Assembly: GCA_021731045.1 (NCBI GenBank) | Contig: JAKFYE010000005.1 | Span: forward strand, 1 to 64,000 | Source: Bdellovibrionales bacterium | Lineage (GTDB): Bacteria; Bdellovibrionota; Bdellovibrionia; Bdellovibrionales; JAKFYE01 | DNA length: 64,000 nucleotides | Direction: 5' to 3' | Shown: positions 38,259 through 47,361 of the stretch, one piece after another | Layout: the number at the start of each line of letters is the position of its first letter | How positions within the stretch are numbered: position 1 is the stretch's first letter | Notes under the pieces: generated by a model | The model's input: only the letters and a program-made list of their open reading frames with translations | Told to the model about the DNA's origin: nothing | Databases searched by the model: none | Program-made: the position numbers and the translations under genes

Positions 38259-40742
38259 ATGGAAGAAACTCAAAAACCCAGCAATATCGTTTCGGTTGAT
38301 ATCAACAAAGAAATGCGGGACGCCTATTTACAATACTCAATGAGTGTCATCGTGGGACGTGCGCTTCCTGATGCTCGAGATGGGTTGAAGCCTGTGCATC
38401 GTCGCGTTTTATTTGCGATGAATGAAATGAGTAACACTCACGATAAACCGTATAAAAAATCTGCGCGTGTTGTTGGGGATGTTATCGGTAAATATCATCC
38501 TCATGGCGATACAGCGGTTTACGACACCATGGTGCGAATGGCGCAAGAGTTTTCTCTAAGATTCCCACTCATTGATGGTCAGGGAAATTTTGGTAGCATT
38601 GACGGCGATTCGCCAGCAGCTATGCGGTACACCGAAGTGCGCATGACCTTGCTCGCTGAAAAACTACTAGAAGACATTGAAAAAGAAACAGTTGATTACT
38701 CCCCTAACTATGATGACTCACTTTTAATTCCAGATGTTTTGCCAGCAAAATTTCCTAATTTACTAGTTAACGGAAGTTCGGGCATTGCCGTTGGGATGGC
38801 GACAAACATTCCCCCACACAATTTGGGCGAAGTGATCGATGGATGTTTAGAAGTCATAACAAATCCCGATGTTACCCTTGATAAACTAATTAAACTAATT
38901 CCGGGCCCGGACTTTCCAACAGCTGGAATTATTTCGGGACGTCAAGGAATCGTGTCGGCGTATAAAACGGGGCGCGGAATTGTAAACTTAAAAGCGGTGG
39001 CCGAAATTGAAACTCTCAAGGGTGATAGAGAGCGTATTGTTGTAACGGAACTGCCGTTTCAAGTGAACAAGGCAAAATTAATCGAGAGCATTGCTGACTT
39101 AGTTCGAGATAAAAAAATTGAAGGCATCTCAGATATTCGCGATGAGTCTTCACGCGAAGGTATGCGCATGGTGATTGACGTGAAGAAGGGCGAAAACGCC
39201 GGAGTTGTTCTCAACCGTCTTTACAAATTTACGCAATTACAAACAAGTTTTGGTGTTAACATGTTGGCTCTCGATGCCGGCAACCAGCCACAAGTTTTCG
39301 ATTTAAAACGATTGCTCACGGCATTTTTGGATCATCGCCAAGAGGTTGTCACTCGTCGTTGCGTTTTCGATTTAAAGAAAGCCGAAGCGCGAATTCATAT
39401 TTTAGAGGGATTAAAGCTTGCGTTGGACCGTATCGACGAAGTCATCGCGACGATAAAAGCAAGCAAGGAAGCCAATTCGGCACGCGAAGCCCTCATTGCA
39501 AAGTTTGGTTTAACCGAAATTCAAGCCCAAGCGATTCTTGAAATGCGGCTTCAACGCCTTACCGGTCTTGAGCGCGATAAGATCATGAGTGAAATCAAAG
39601 AACTTCAAGATACGATCGCCTGGCTTAAAAAAGTGCTCGCCGATGTCACTGAAATTTACAAAATCATCGCGGATGAGTTGCGAGAGATTAAAGCCAAATA
39701 CAGCAACCCTCGTCGCACAAAAATTGAAGGCGACTCAGAAGAAGTTGTTGAAGAAGATCTGATTACGAAAGAAGAAGTGGTCATTACCATCACGCATTCG
39801 GGATACATTAAGCGTATTCCAATCGATACGTATCGCACTCAACGACGCGGCGGAAAAGGTTTAAATGGCATGGATACGCGTGATGAAGATTTCGTTTCTG
39901 AGATGTTCGTCGCAGACACCCACACGACCCTTTTGGTGTTCACAGATAAAGGGAAAGTCTATTGGCAAAAAGTTTATAAACTTCCAGAGGGGACGCGAAC
40001 ATCGAAAGGTAAAGCGATTGCAAACGTCGTAAATCTTTCAAATAATGAAAAGGTTCAGGCCATTTTACCGGTTAAAGAATTTAGAGACGATACGTTTGTC
40101 GTCATGCTAACAAAGAATGGCATTATTAAAAAAACAGAACTGAGCGCATTCTCGAACCCAAGACCTTCAGGGATCATCGCACTGACAACTGATCTAGACG
40201 ACAGCATGATTGACGCAAAAATTTCTTCAGGCAAAGACGATATTTTTATTGCGACCGAAGAAGGTATGTCTATTCGCTTCGACGAAAATAATGTGCGTGC
40301 TATGGGCCGAACGGCTCGCGGAGTAAAAGGGATCACGCTTTCTAAAGGCGATTTTGTTGCGGGTATGGAAATTTTAGGTCAGTCTGATCTTAAAAAGACC
40401 ATCTTAATGGTTTCTGAGTTTGGTTACGGAAAACGAACTGAAACCGAGGAGTACCGCAAACAATCTCGTGGAGGTGTTGGAATTATCACACAGAAAACTA
40501 CGGATAAAGTTGGCCGAGTGGTTGCGACAAAACTTGTAGATGATTCTAACGATGTGATGTTGATTACGGATAAAGGCACTTTGATTCGTTTGCCGTGTAA
40601 ACAAGTGTCAGTATTAGGACGCAACACACAAGGGGTTCGATTAATTAATGTTTACGAAGGTGAAAAAGTTTCAAGTATGGCCCTAGTTGCCGAAAGCGAT
40701 GTGGTCTCTAATGAAATTGCAGATCCTTCTACTCTTAATTAG
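38259..40742 (+). CDS. gyrA: DNA gyrase subunit A
   Basis: 827 residues. The catalytic tyrosine is Y124 in AAMRYTEVR. The quinolone-determining region reads GKYHPHGDTAVYDTMVR, with Thr85 and Asp89 at the positions of E. coli Ser83 and Asp87. The C-terminal wrapping domain carries the gyrase-specific GyrA box QRRGGKG, which separates it from topoisomerase IV. It lies 13 bases after gyrB. Confidence 0.99.
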   Translation: MEETQKPSNIVSVDINKEMRDAYLQYSMSVIVGRALPDARDGLKPVHRRVLFAMNEMSNTHDKPYKKSARVVGDVIGKYHPHGDTAVYDTMVRMAQEFSLRFPLIDGQGNFGSIDGDSPAAMRYTEVRMTLLAEKLLEDIEKETVDYSPNYDDSLLIPDVLPAKFPNLLVNGSSGIAVGMATNIPPHNLGEVIDGCLEVITNPDVTLDKLIKLIPGPDFPTAGIISGRQGIVSAYKTGRGIVNLKAVAEIETLKGDRERIVVTELPFQVNKAKLIESIADLVRDKKIEGISDIRDESSREGMRMVIDVKKGENAGVVLNRLYKFTQLQTSFGVNMLALDAGNQPQVFDLKRLLTAFLDHRQEVVTRRCVFDLKKAEARIHILEGLKLALDRIDEVIATIKASKEANSAREALIAKFGLTEIQAQAILEMRLQRLTGLERDKIMSEIKELQDTIAWLKKVLADVTEIYKIIADELREIKAKYSNPRRTKIEGDSEEVVEEDLITKEEVVITITHSGYIKRIPIDTYRTQRRGGKGLNGMDTRDEDFVSEMFVADTHTTLLVFTDKGKVYWQKVYKLPEGTRTSKGKAIANVVNLSNNEKVQAILPVKEFRDDTFVVMLTKNGIIKKTELSAFSNPRPSGIIALTTDLDDSMIDAKISSGKDDIFIATEEGMSIRFDENNVRAMGRTARGVKGITLSKGDFVAGMEILGQSDLKKTILMVSEFGYGKRTETEEYRKQSRGGVGIITQKTTDKVGRVVATKLVDDSNDVMLITDKGTLIRLPCKQVSVLGRNTQGVRLINVYEGEKVSSMALVAESDVVSNEIADPSTLN

Positions 40743-41520
40743 TTTATCAACGAGTTTGTTCGCGTGCACGTGGACGCCAGAAGATAAATACTTAAAAACG
40801 GCTCATGAAGCAGCAAAAGCCCAGAAATGGAATGAGGCGATTGAGTCATTTGAAAAAGTAGTCAAAGTTTCACCGGAATCGCCCGAAGCATTAGCGTCTT
40901 CTCAAGAAGGCGCTAAAATTGCTCTTGTTTACACGAAAGATCCCGTTCGTTTGGTCACTTTTCTTAAACATATTATTTTGTACTCTAAATCAGAAGATGA
41001 GCGTGTGACGTCTCAGCGCCTACTTGCCGAAACTTATTTTGAAAAAATAAACGATTATAAAAATGCCGCGATTGAATTGAATAAGGCTTTAGAGTTTTTT
41101 AAGTCTGGAAAAGAAAATGGGCAGCTGCGCTTGATGCTCGCCAAGGCCTACTTTTTTCAAAATCAGTTCTTCCAAGCCCGAACCGAGGTCGACACGGCGC
41201 TAAAAGAGGATATGGATCAAGAATTTGTATTTAAAGCCCTACTACTGAAGGCAAACATTTACTTTAATGAAAAACGTTTGGATGATGCGATTAATATGTA
41301 TCAAAAATTGGCGGTCGAGTTTCCGCAAAAATCAAAAACTGAGCAAGTTGCGTTGAACCTTGCGGTTTGTTACGAAGAAAAAGAAGATCTCAAAAAAGCG
41401 ATCGAAACTTTAGAAAAAATGCGCGTAGGATATTCAATGCCCGAGATGATTGATCTAAAAATCACGCGATTGAGGTCACGCTTAGAACAAGCGCCGGGCG
41501 CAAAAGGACTTAAAAAATGA
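40711..41520 (+). CDS. TPR-repeat lipoprotein
   Basis: The frame is open from 40687, but the ATG at 40711 starts a lipoprotein signal (MKLQILLLLISLSTSLFAC), overlapping gyrA by 32 bases. After the cysteine come about five to six tetratricopeptide-like helix pairs (AQKWNEAIESFEKVVKVSPE, then NYKNAAIELNKAL-type and DDAINMYQKLAVEFP units). This architecture resembles BamD/YfiO or NlpI-type scaffolds, but I cannot assign one. It overlaps the next gene by four bases, which ties it to the F0 operon. Confidence 0.8.
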   Translation: MKLQILLLLISLSTSLFACTWTPEDKYLKTAHEAAKAQKWNEAIESFEKVVKVSPESPEALASSQEGAKIALVYTKDPVRLVTFLKHIILYSKSEDERVTSQRLLAETYFEKINDYKNAAIELNKALEFFKSGKENGQLRLMLAKAYFFQNQFFQARTEVDTALKEDMDQEFVFKALLLKANIYFNEKRLDDAINMYQKLAVEFPQKSKTEQVALNLAVCYEEKEDLKKAIETLEKMRVGYSMPEMIDLKITRLRSRLEQAPGAKGLKK

Positions 41521-41738
41521 ATTCATGGACAAAAGCACTTGGACTTGGCGTTGAGCTCGTTGTGATTGTGGGGATCATGCTTTATGCAGGGCAATATCTT
41601 GATGAGAAATATGAATGGCCCGGATACGGTATAACTTGTGGTGGATTGTTAGGGCTTATTGTTTGGTTGGCCCACGTAGTCATTGTCACGAAACAGTTCG
41701 ATAAAGAAGAAAACACACAGACAAACTCCAAGCCGTGA
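41517..41738 (+). CDS. AtpZ/AtpI-type small membrane protein
   Basis: 73 residues with two transmembrane helices. The G-x-x-L-D-E-K segment (GQYLDEKYEWPGYG) is typical of AtpZ/AtpI-like proteins encoded before F0 genes, which are thought to help c-ring assembly or cation supply. It is coupled on both sides by 4-base overlaps. Confidence 0.8.
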   Translation: MNSWTKALGLGVELVVIVGIMLYAGQYLDEKYEWPGYGITCGGLLGLIVWLAHVVIVTKQFDKEENTQTNSKP

Positions 41739-42064
41739 ACTCGTTTTACTATGCGCAGTTACTCATCGGTTTACTAGGGACACTTTTGTTAGGCGTCTTG
41801 GTCAGTTACGAGTCGGCAGAAGCTTTTTTTGTAGGCGTTTCGTTGGCTTCACTAAATGTGGTTTTCGTACAATATGTTTGGTCTCGCATATTAGGGAAAA
41901 AATCTGTTGCCTGGACACTTTTCGTCATTGTATTTAAGTACACACTTTTAGGAACAACACTGTATTTAGTTGCAGCGATGGGCTGGCTTCCAATCGGATG
42001 GTTCAGTTTAGGGCTCGGAACAATACTGTTATCAATATTTAGGGTTAAACTTGGATCACTTTAA
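41735..42064 (+). CDS. atpI: ATP synthase subunit I-like membrane protein
   Basis: 109 residues with four hydrophobic segments, starting at GTG within the previous stop (GTGA). It has the size and position of AtpI, the F0 assembly factor. Sequence motifs are weak, so the call rests on topology and the neighbouring atpB. Confidence 0.7.
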   Translation: MNSFYYAQLLIGLLGTLLLGVLVSYESAEAFFVGVSLASLNVVFVQYVWSRILGKKSVAWTLFVIVFKYTLLGTTLYLVAAMGWLPIGWFSLGLGTILLSIFRVKLGSL

Positions 42065-42767
42065 TTGGACACAACTTATTCCCGGCGTTGGACACGAGTA
42101 TATTCATATCGCTACAGCGGCGGTGGTAACCCTTCTCCTTATTTTTCTAGCCGTTATTGCTAGGCTGTCACTTGGGAGCGGAGAAAAAGCTGTACGTCCT
42201 GCTGGTAAACTTTCCGTGCGTGGTTTTTTTGAAGTCGTTTTAGAGTTTATGATTGGTGTTGTCGACATGGTGATTGGTCACGATGGTCGCAAGTTTGTGC
42301 CGATGTTCGCAGCTATTTTTATTTTTGTATTATTTAATAATCTTTTAGGTTTGTTTCCGGGAATGTCAGCCGCTACGGACAATCTGAATACAACTCTTGC
42401 GATAGGAATCTTTTCTTTTGTCGCGTTTAATTATTACGGGTTTAAAGAAAACGGCCTTGGATATATTAAACATTTTATGGGCCCATTTGGTCTAATTTCA
42501 CCGTTCTTTCTTCTTACAATTTTAATTTTTGCCATTGAAATCGTATCCACATGCGTACGTCCTTTAAGTTTGGGTTTGCGTTTAATGGGAAATATGACGG
42601 GTGACCACACGGTTCTCGGAATATTTTTAGGAATGGCGCCCTCATGGTGGGTTCCGCTCCCGCTCCCATTTTATTTATTAGGTATATTTGTCTGTTGCTT
42701 ACAGGCTTTTGTTTTTACGCTTTTGTCCATGGTCTACGTTTCTATGGCGATTGCTCACGATCATTAA
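42051..42767 (+). CDS. atpB: ATP synthase F0 subunit a
   Basis: The stator half-channel subunit, 238 residues, with six or so membrane segments. The essential arginine lies in RPLSLGLRLMGNMTGDH, matching the family's R-x-x-S-L-x-x-R-L-x-x-N motif. The start codon is TTG (MDHFNWTQLI), overlapping atpI by 14 bases. b, b' and F1 genes are about 20 kb away on the other side of the origin. Confidence 0.96.
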   Translation: MDHFNWTQLIPGVGHEYIHIATAAVVTLLLIFLAVIARLSLGSGEKAVRPAGKLSVRGFFEVVLEFMIGVVDMVIGHDGRKFVPMFAAIFIFVLFNNLLGLFPGMSAATDNLNTTLAIGIFSFVAFNYYGFKENGLGYIKHFMGPFGLISPFFLLTILIFAIEIVSTCVRPLSLGLRLMGNMTGDHTVLGIFLGMAPSWWVPLPLPFYLLGIFVCCLQAFVFTLLSMVYVSMAIAHDH

Positions 42768-42793
42768 AAATAGAGAAACTTAAGGAGAGAAAG

Positions 42794-43120
42794 ATGAAAA
42801 AGACAACGCTTACAACATTGATACTCACAGTTATTGCTTCGGTTCCCGCTTTTGCACAAGAAGCCACACACGTAGCATCAGGAGATTCTTCACGAGGACT
42901 TATCGGTCTTGGCGCAGCTATCGCGATTGGACTAGCAGCTTTAGGCGGAGCTCTTGGACAAGGAAAAGCTGCAGCGGCGGCTCTAGATGGCATTGCTCGC
43001 AACCCAGCAGCTCAGCCAAAAGTATTCACACCAATGATCATCGGCATGGCGCTGATTGAATCACTTGTGATCTTTGCACTACTTATTGCGTTTAACTTAG
43101 CTGGTATCGCAGGTAAATAA
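42794..43120 (+). CDS. atpE: ATP synthase F0 subunit c with signal-like leader
   Basis: 108 residues beginning at an ATG after AGGAGAG. The first 22 residues (MKKTTLTTLILTVIASVPAF) look like a cleavable signal, as in some deltaproteobacterial c subunits. The helical hairpin has GGALGQGKAAAAALDGIARN and the ion-binding carboxylate in GMALIESLVIFALL. A Gln in GQG and a Ser after the Glu are part of the known Na+-binding set, but the following Thr and Tyr are replaced by Leu and Phe, so the coupling ion cannot be settled. Confidence 0.95.
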   Translation: MKKTTLTTLILTVIASVPAFAQEATHVASGDSSRGLIGLGAAIAIGLAALGGALGQGKAAAAALDGIARNPAAQPKVFTPMIIGMALIESLVIFALLIAFNLAGIAGK

Positions 43121-43147
43121 TTTCAAAATTAGTCTGAACGAAAGTCT

Positions 43148-43175
43148 AGGGAAGGCAAAAACCTTCCCTTTTCTT
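43148..43175 (+). terminator. Rho-independent terminator after atpE
   Basis: AGGGAAGG (43148-43155) pairs with CCTTCCCT (43162-43169) around a CAAAAA loop and runs into TTTTCTTTG. This ends the gyrA-distal F0 operon. Confidence 0.9.
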
Positions 43176-43340
43176 TGTCTAAATTTTTCGTTTAATTAGA
43201 ATTTGAATTTCTTAGAGAGAAGTTTTGTTTAAAAGTCGAAATCAGTCGAGTCTAGTTTCATATTAAAAACCTCTTAGATCCCTAAAATGACTTAAAAAAA
43301 TCCGATATGAAGAGTGGTTTATTGAGAAGGGATTTCTGTT

Positions 43341-44804
43341 TTGAAAAATGAAAAACCGGGCCAGCGCTATAAACGGGAGATTGAGCAAATTTCATTGCTC
43401 ATTGTTGCCAACCGTACCAAATCTTTTGAAACGGCTGCGACGTTTTTAATTCGCCGTGGACATCCATGTACATTGGAATCTAATCCTCAAGAAGCGATAA
43501 AATTTATAGCACAAAAAAGACCTCAAGTTGTTTTGCTCAGTTGGAATTTAACAAATTCGAATATTACAAAACTATATAACTTTATAACGAATACTTTAAA
43601 ATGCTTTGTGATTGTTTTTGCCGAGAGTACCGACACCAAAACGGCAGCCGAACTTTTATCTTCAGCGTTTCCCGAAATTATGCACGCTCCGGTGAGTGGA
43701 CTCGGCATTTACATGAGAATTCAGCGAGTTGCTGAAACCTACGAAGAGGTTGTTGCGAGTCGACAAAAATCTTTAGGCGTTAATCAAAGTATTCCGGTTA
43801 GAGGCGCCCAAATTGCTAATAATGGAGAATGGGTTTTGAAGGGCGCCGACCCAACAATTGGCAAAAATATTTGGGAGTTCAAAACGACATACCTACAAAC
43901 ATATCAAGGTCGTTCCAGTCTTTTCTTTTTTAAAGGCGAAAATCCACCTACAAAAAGTAAGGTCGGTGGTGGATGGGAAACGAGCGAGATCGACGGCTCC
44001 TTTGATGCGCGCATACTCACGGAAGAAGAAGAAAACGAATTGCTCGAAAAAGAAGTTCGAGAGCTTGTTAATAAAGGCTTAGGCGAACCGACTCCCAGCC
44101 AAGAAGTACAAGATCTCGAGGCTTATATTATAAGCGGTGGGCAGAAGACACGAACAGAAGAGCCAATTTTAGTAAATGCAAAAATTAATACAATTGATAT
44201 TTCGAGGCGATTAAAAACGAAAGGGAGTGAAAGATTGGCTGTTATGCTGATCAATAGTACTTTGGTAAAAGGATATTTATTTGCGAAAACAGAGTCGCCA
44301 GAAAATATGGATGAAGCCGAGCTGGCAGAATTAAAAATCCGTGCAATTCATTATTTAGAAGAGAGCGGAGAAGTTTTAGATAAGTCAGACTTATTTAATC
44401 TTTCTGTAGAACAAATAAATTTTAAAGCATGGAACGAAAAATTTGCAGAAATGCTCGCGCTGGCGCCGAACTTTAGCGAAAGATGGGGGCTCGCTTTTTT
44501 TCCATTTGATGGTATCCAACCAAACATAGAAAAAAAGCATGAGGGCATGGTCGCGGTAGATATGGAGGAAGTATTTCCGGACATGAAGTTGAGCTTTGAC
44601 CTCTTCGTGCACTTTCCCATGAACAATCGCTACTTTCTATATTGCAAAACGGGTCAGTATATTTCAGAAGAACAAAAAAACAGAATGTCGCGCTTAAAAA
44701 CAAAACACTTCTTTATCAAAGAAGCTGAAATTCCACAGTTCAAAGAGTTTTGTGCGATCAATCGAATTCAAGCAAAAATATTAAACTACGCGCCTGCGGC
44801 TTAA
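43341..44804 (+). CDS. Protein with degenerate receiver domain, unknown function
   Basis: 487 residues, starting with TTG eight bases after AAGGGA. Residues about 14-130 have the length and strand-helix pattern of a response-regulator receiver. The phospho-acceptor strand reads PQVVLLSWNL, with serine in place of aspartate, and the conserved lysine region reads HAPVSGLG. It should therefore not be phosphorylated in the usual way. The remaining 350 residues include a beta-rich segment with GGGWETSEIDGSF, a charged stretch with EEEENELLEKEVRELVNK and an unrecognised C-terminal region. It stands alone after the atpE terminator. Confidence 0.6.
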   Translation: MKNEKPGQRYKREIEQISLLIVANRTKSFETAATFLIRRGHPCTLESNPQEAIKFIAQKRPQVVLLSWNLTNSNITKLYNFITNTLKCFVIVFAESTDTKTAAELLSSAFPEIMHAPVSGLGIYMRIQRVAETYEEVVASRQKSLGVNQSIPVRGAQIANNGEWVLKGADPTIGKNIWEFKTTYLQTYQGRSSLFFFKGENPPTKSKVGGGWETSEIDGSFDARILTEEEENELLEKEVRELVNKGLGEPTPSQEVQDLEAYIISGGQKTRTEEPILVNAKINTIDISRRLKTKGSERLAVMLINSTLVKGYLFAKTESPENMDEAELAELKIRAIHYLEESGEVLDKSDLFNLSVEQINFKAWNEKFAEMLALAPNFSERWGLAFFPFDGIQPNIEKKHEGMVAVDMEEVFPDMKLSFDLFVHFPMNNRYFLYCKTGQYISEEQKNRMSRLKTKHFFIKEAEIPQFKEFCAINRIQAKILNYAPAA

Positions 44805-47350
44805 AGAAATCGAGCGGTGAGACTGACTTTTGATTTTTTTATCTCAGAGAGAGTGCCACTCGCGACGATTTGGCCGCCACCCTCGCCACCTTCTGGACCC
44901 AAATCGACAATATAATCGCTACTGCGAATAATATCGAGATTGTGTTCTATCACAACCACCGTGTTACCTTGATCGACCAGTGTGTGTAAAAGTTCGAGGA
45001 GTTTGTGGACATCTTCGAAATGCAATCCTGTTGTAGGTTCATCTAGAATGTACAAAGTTTTTCCGGTGGAACGTTTTGAGAGTTCTTTTGAAAGCTTCAC
45101 TCGTTGGGCTTCTCCGCCCGAGAGGGTTATCGAGCTTTGGCCCAAGGTTATATAGTCTAATCCAACTTGATTCAGCGTGTGTAATTTGGTGTAAATGCGC
45201 TTATGATTCTCAAAAAATGGCGCGGCTTCGGCAACGCTCATGGAAAGAACATCTGCAATAGATTTATCTTTAAATTTTACATTTAAGGTTTCGCGATTGT
45301 AGCGCTTTCCGCCGCAAACATCGCACTGTACAAAAACTTCTGCGAGAAAATGCATTTCCATACGAATTTGTCCCGCTCCTTGGCAGGCTTCGCAACGACC
45401 ACCCTTGACATTAAAACTAAAGCGGCCAGGCGCATAGCCTCGTAATCGAGATTCTGGTAAATGTGCATAAAGATCGCGAATCATCGAGAAGAGTCCAACA
45501 TACGTCGCTGGGTTGGAACGTGGCGTGCGCCCAATGGGTTTTTGATTAATATCAACGACGCTATCAAGATTTTCTATGCCCTCGATTTTTTTAAATTGTG
45601 GCAGGCGAAGAGAGGATTTATTAAATTTATTAGAGAGAATACGAAAGAGCGTATCGAGGATCAGCGTGCTTTTACCACTACCAGAAACTCCGGTGACCGA
45701 AGTCAATCGCCCGAGAGGAAGTCTTAAATCGACAGATTTCAAATTATTTCCACTTGCGCCAGAAAGACTAATCCAACGGTCGGGCTTATCTGTTCGCGCA
45801 CGAGATATCGAAGCCTTTTTTTTTCCTGACAAATACTGGCCTGTTAAACTTTTGGGATTGTCACAAATTTCTTTAAGCGTGCCTTCGGCTTGAATAATTC
45901 CACCTAAAATACCCGCGCGAGGGCCGAGATCGATCACTTTATCGGCGACACGAATTGTTTCTTCATCATGCTCAACTAAAATAATAGTATTTCCTCGATC
46001 TCGCAAAAATGAAAGTGCCGTCAAAAGATTGTTTTGGTCGCGAGCATGTAAGCCGATACTAGGCTCATCAAGAACATATAAAACACCGACAAGCGCTGAG
46101 CCTAATTGCGTCGCCAGACGAATCCTTTGTGATTCGCCTCCAGATAGAGTGCGAGTCGCCCGACTTAAACTCAAGTAGCCTACGCCTAGTTCCGAAAGGA
46201 TGTCGAGCCGAGACTGGAGTTGCTTTAAAAGCTTAGAAAGTATCTGTTGCTCGCGCGGGTTCCATTTTTTGTTTCGGATATATTCGGTTAATTTTTTTAT
46301 TGGAAGCTCTGAGAGCTGACCGATATGTTGACCTTCGATTAAAATAGCGAGAGCTTCCTTTTTTAAACGATATCCATCACAGTCGGGACACGCACGTAAC
46401 GCGAGCTCGTCAACCTCGCGTTCTTCTTCATCATCAGATTGCGAAGTTTCAAGCGTAACTTCGTCTTGAAAATCAAGGCTACCAAGGCCATTACACGCAG
46501 GGCAGGCGCCCTTAGGATTGTTAAAACTCAAAAGCCTTGGCTCAATTTCAGGAAAGTTAAAATCACATTTTGGACACGCAAGATTTTTTGAATAAACTCT
46601 TTGCTCGCCCGATTCTATATTTTCAATAATTAGATACCCGCCAGATAACGAAAAGGCCGCCTCAATACTTTCTTTTAATCGTGCATGTATGTCGGGTTTA
46701 ATCACCAGACGATCAATAAGAAGTTCGATGTCGTGAGTTTTCGTTTTGACAAGTTTGCCGGCGGATTCAAGTTCAACGTATTTGCCATCTACCCGCGCGC
46801 GTATGTAACCCGACTTCAGCCACTTTTGAAACTCCGCAAAAAACTCACCCTTCTTTGCTCGGGCAACGGGCGATAAAACATGAATTTTAGTATTTTTTGT
46901 CATGGCCAAAACATCAGCGATAATATGCTCAACGTCTTGTCCTGTGAGAGGAATATGATGATCAGGACAAGTCGGCGTTCCAGCCTTTACATACAGCAAT
47001 CGCAGGTAATCATAAATTTCAGTTACGGTTCCGACGGTTGAGCGTGGATTAGTCGAAGTTGTTTTTTGTTCTATAGCAATCGCAGGCGAAAGACCGGTGA
47101 TAGAATCGACCTCAGGCTTTTTTAGCTGTTCTAAAAAATTTCGAGCGTACACCGAAAGACTTTCAATATATCGCCGCTGGCCCTCAGCATAAATTGTATC
47201 AAAGGCGAGCGTCGATTTACCGCTCCCACTCAACCCAGTAATCACCGTTATTTTGTTTCGTGGAATAAAAACATCAATATTTCTAAGGTTGTGCTCACGC
47301 GCACCCTTAACAAATATTCCGTTTTTATTTTCGTTATCACGAACGCTCAT
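44801..47350 (-). CDS. uvrA: Excinuclease ABC subunit A, short form
   Basis: The damage-recognition ATPase of nucleotide excision repair. 849 residues instead of about 940. The first Walker A is GLSGSGKS (39-46), the second is GVSGSGKS, and both ABC signatures are present ([12 protein letters not shown] and [12 protein letters not shown]). The UvrB-binding region after the CPDH segment is present. The stretch between the two zinc-binding cysteine pairs CPACNGLG and CPDCDGYR, about 110 residues in E. coli (the insertion domain), is reduced to about 30 acidic residues ([13 protein letters not shown]). The C-terminal zinc finger (CEACQGAG and CDVCGGKR) is intact. AAGG precedes the ATG. Confidence 0.95.
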   Translation of the reverse strand: MSVRDNENKNGIFVKGAREHNLRNIDVFIPRNKITVITGLSGSGKSTLAFDTIYAEGQRRYIESLSVYARNFLEQLKKPEVDSITGLSPAIAIEQKTTSTNPRSTVGTVTEIYDYLRLLYVKAGTPTCPDHHIPLTGQDVEHIIADVLAMTKNTKIHVLSPVARAKKGEFFAEFQKWLKSGYIRARVDGKYVELESAGKLVKTKTHDIELLIDRLVIKPDIHARLKESIEAAFSLSGGYLIIENIESGEQRVYSKNLACPKCDFNFPEIEPRLLSFNNPKGACPACNGLGSLDFQDEVTLETSQSDDEEEREVDELALRACPDCDGYRLKKEALAILIEGQHIGQLSELPIKKLTEYIRNKKWNPREQQILSKLLKQLQSRLDILSELGVGYLSLSRATRTLSGGESQRIRLATQLGSALVGVLYVLDEPSIGLHARDQNNLLTALSFLRDRGNTIILVEHDEETIRVADKVIDLGPRAGILGGIIQAEGTLKEICDNPKSLTGQYLSGKKKASISRARTDKPDRWISLSGASGNNLKSVDLRLPLGRLTSVTGVSGSGKSTLILDTLFRILSNKFNKSSLRLPQFKKIEGIENLDSVVDINQKPIGRTPRSNPATYVGLFSMIRDLYAHLPESRLRGYAPGRFSFNVKGGRCEACQGAGQIRMEMHFLAEVFVQCDVCGGKRYNRETLNVKFKDKSIADVLSMSVAEAAPFFENHKRIYTKLHTLNQVGLDYITLGQSSITLSGGEAQRVKLSKELSKRSTGKTLYILDEPTTGLHFEDVHKLLELLHTLVDQGNTVVVIEHNLDIIRSSDYIVDLGPEGGEGGGQIVASGTLSEIKKSKVSLTARFL

Positions 47351-47361
47351 GACGGCCTTAA

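Noticed and set aside
44801-47350. uvrA as a UvrA2-class or pseudogene copy
   Set aside because: The UvrB-binding region, both ATPase sites and the C-terminal zinc finger are intact and the frame is uninterrupted; only the insertion region is short.
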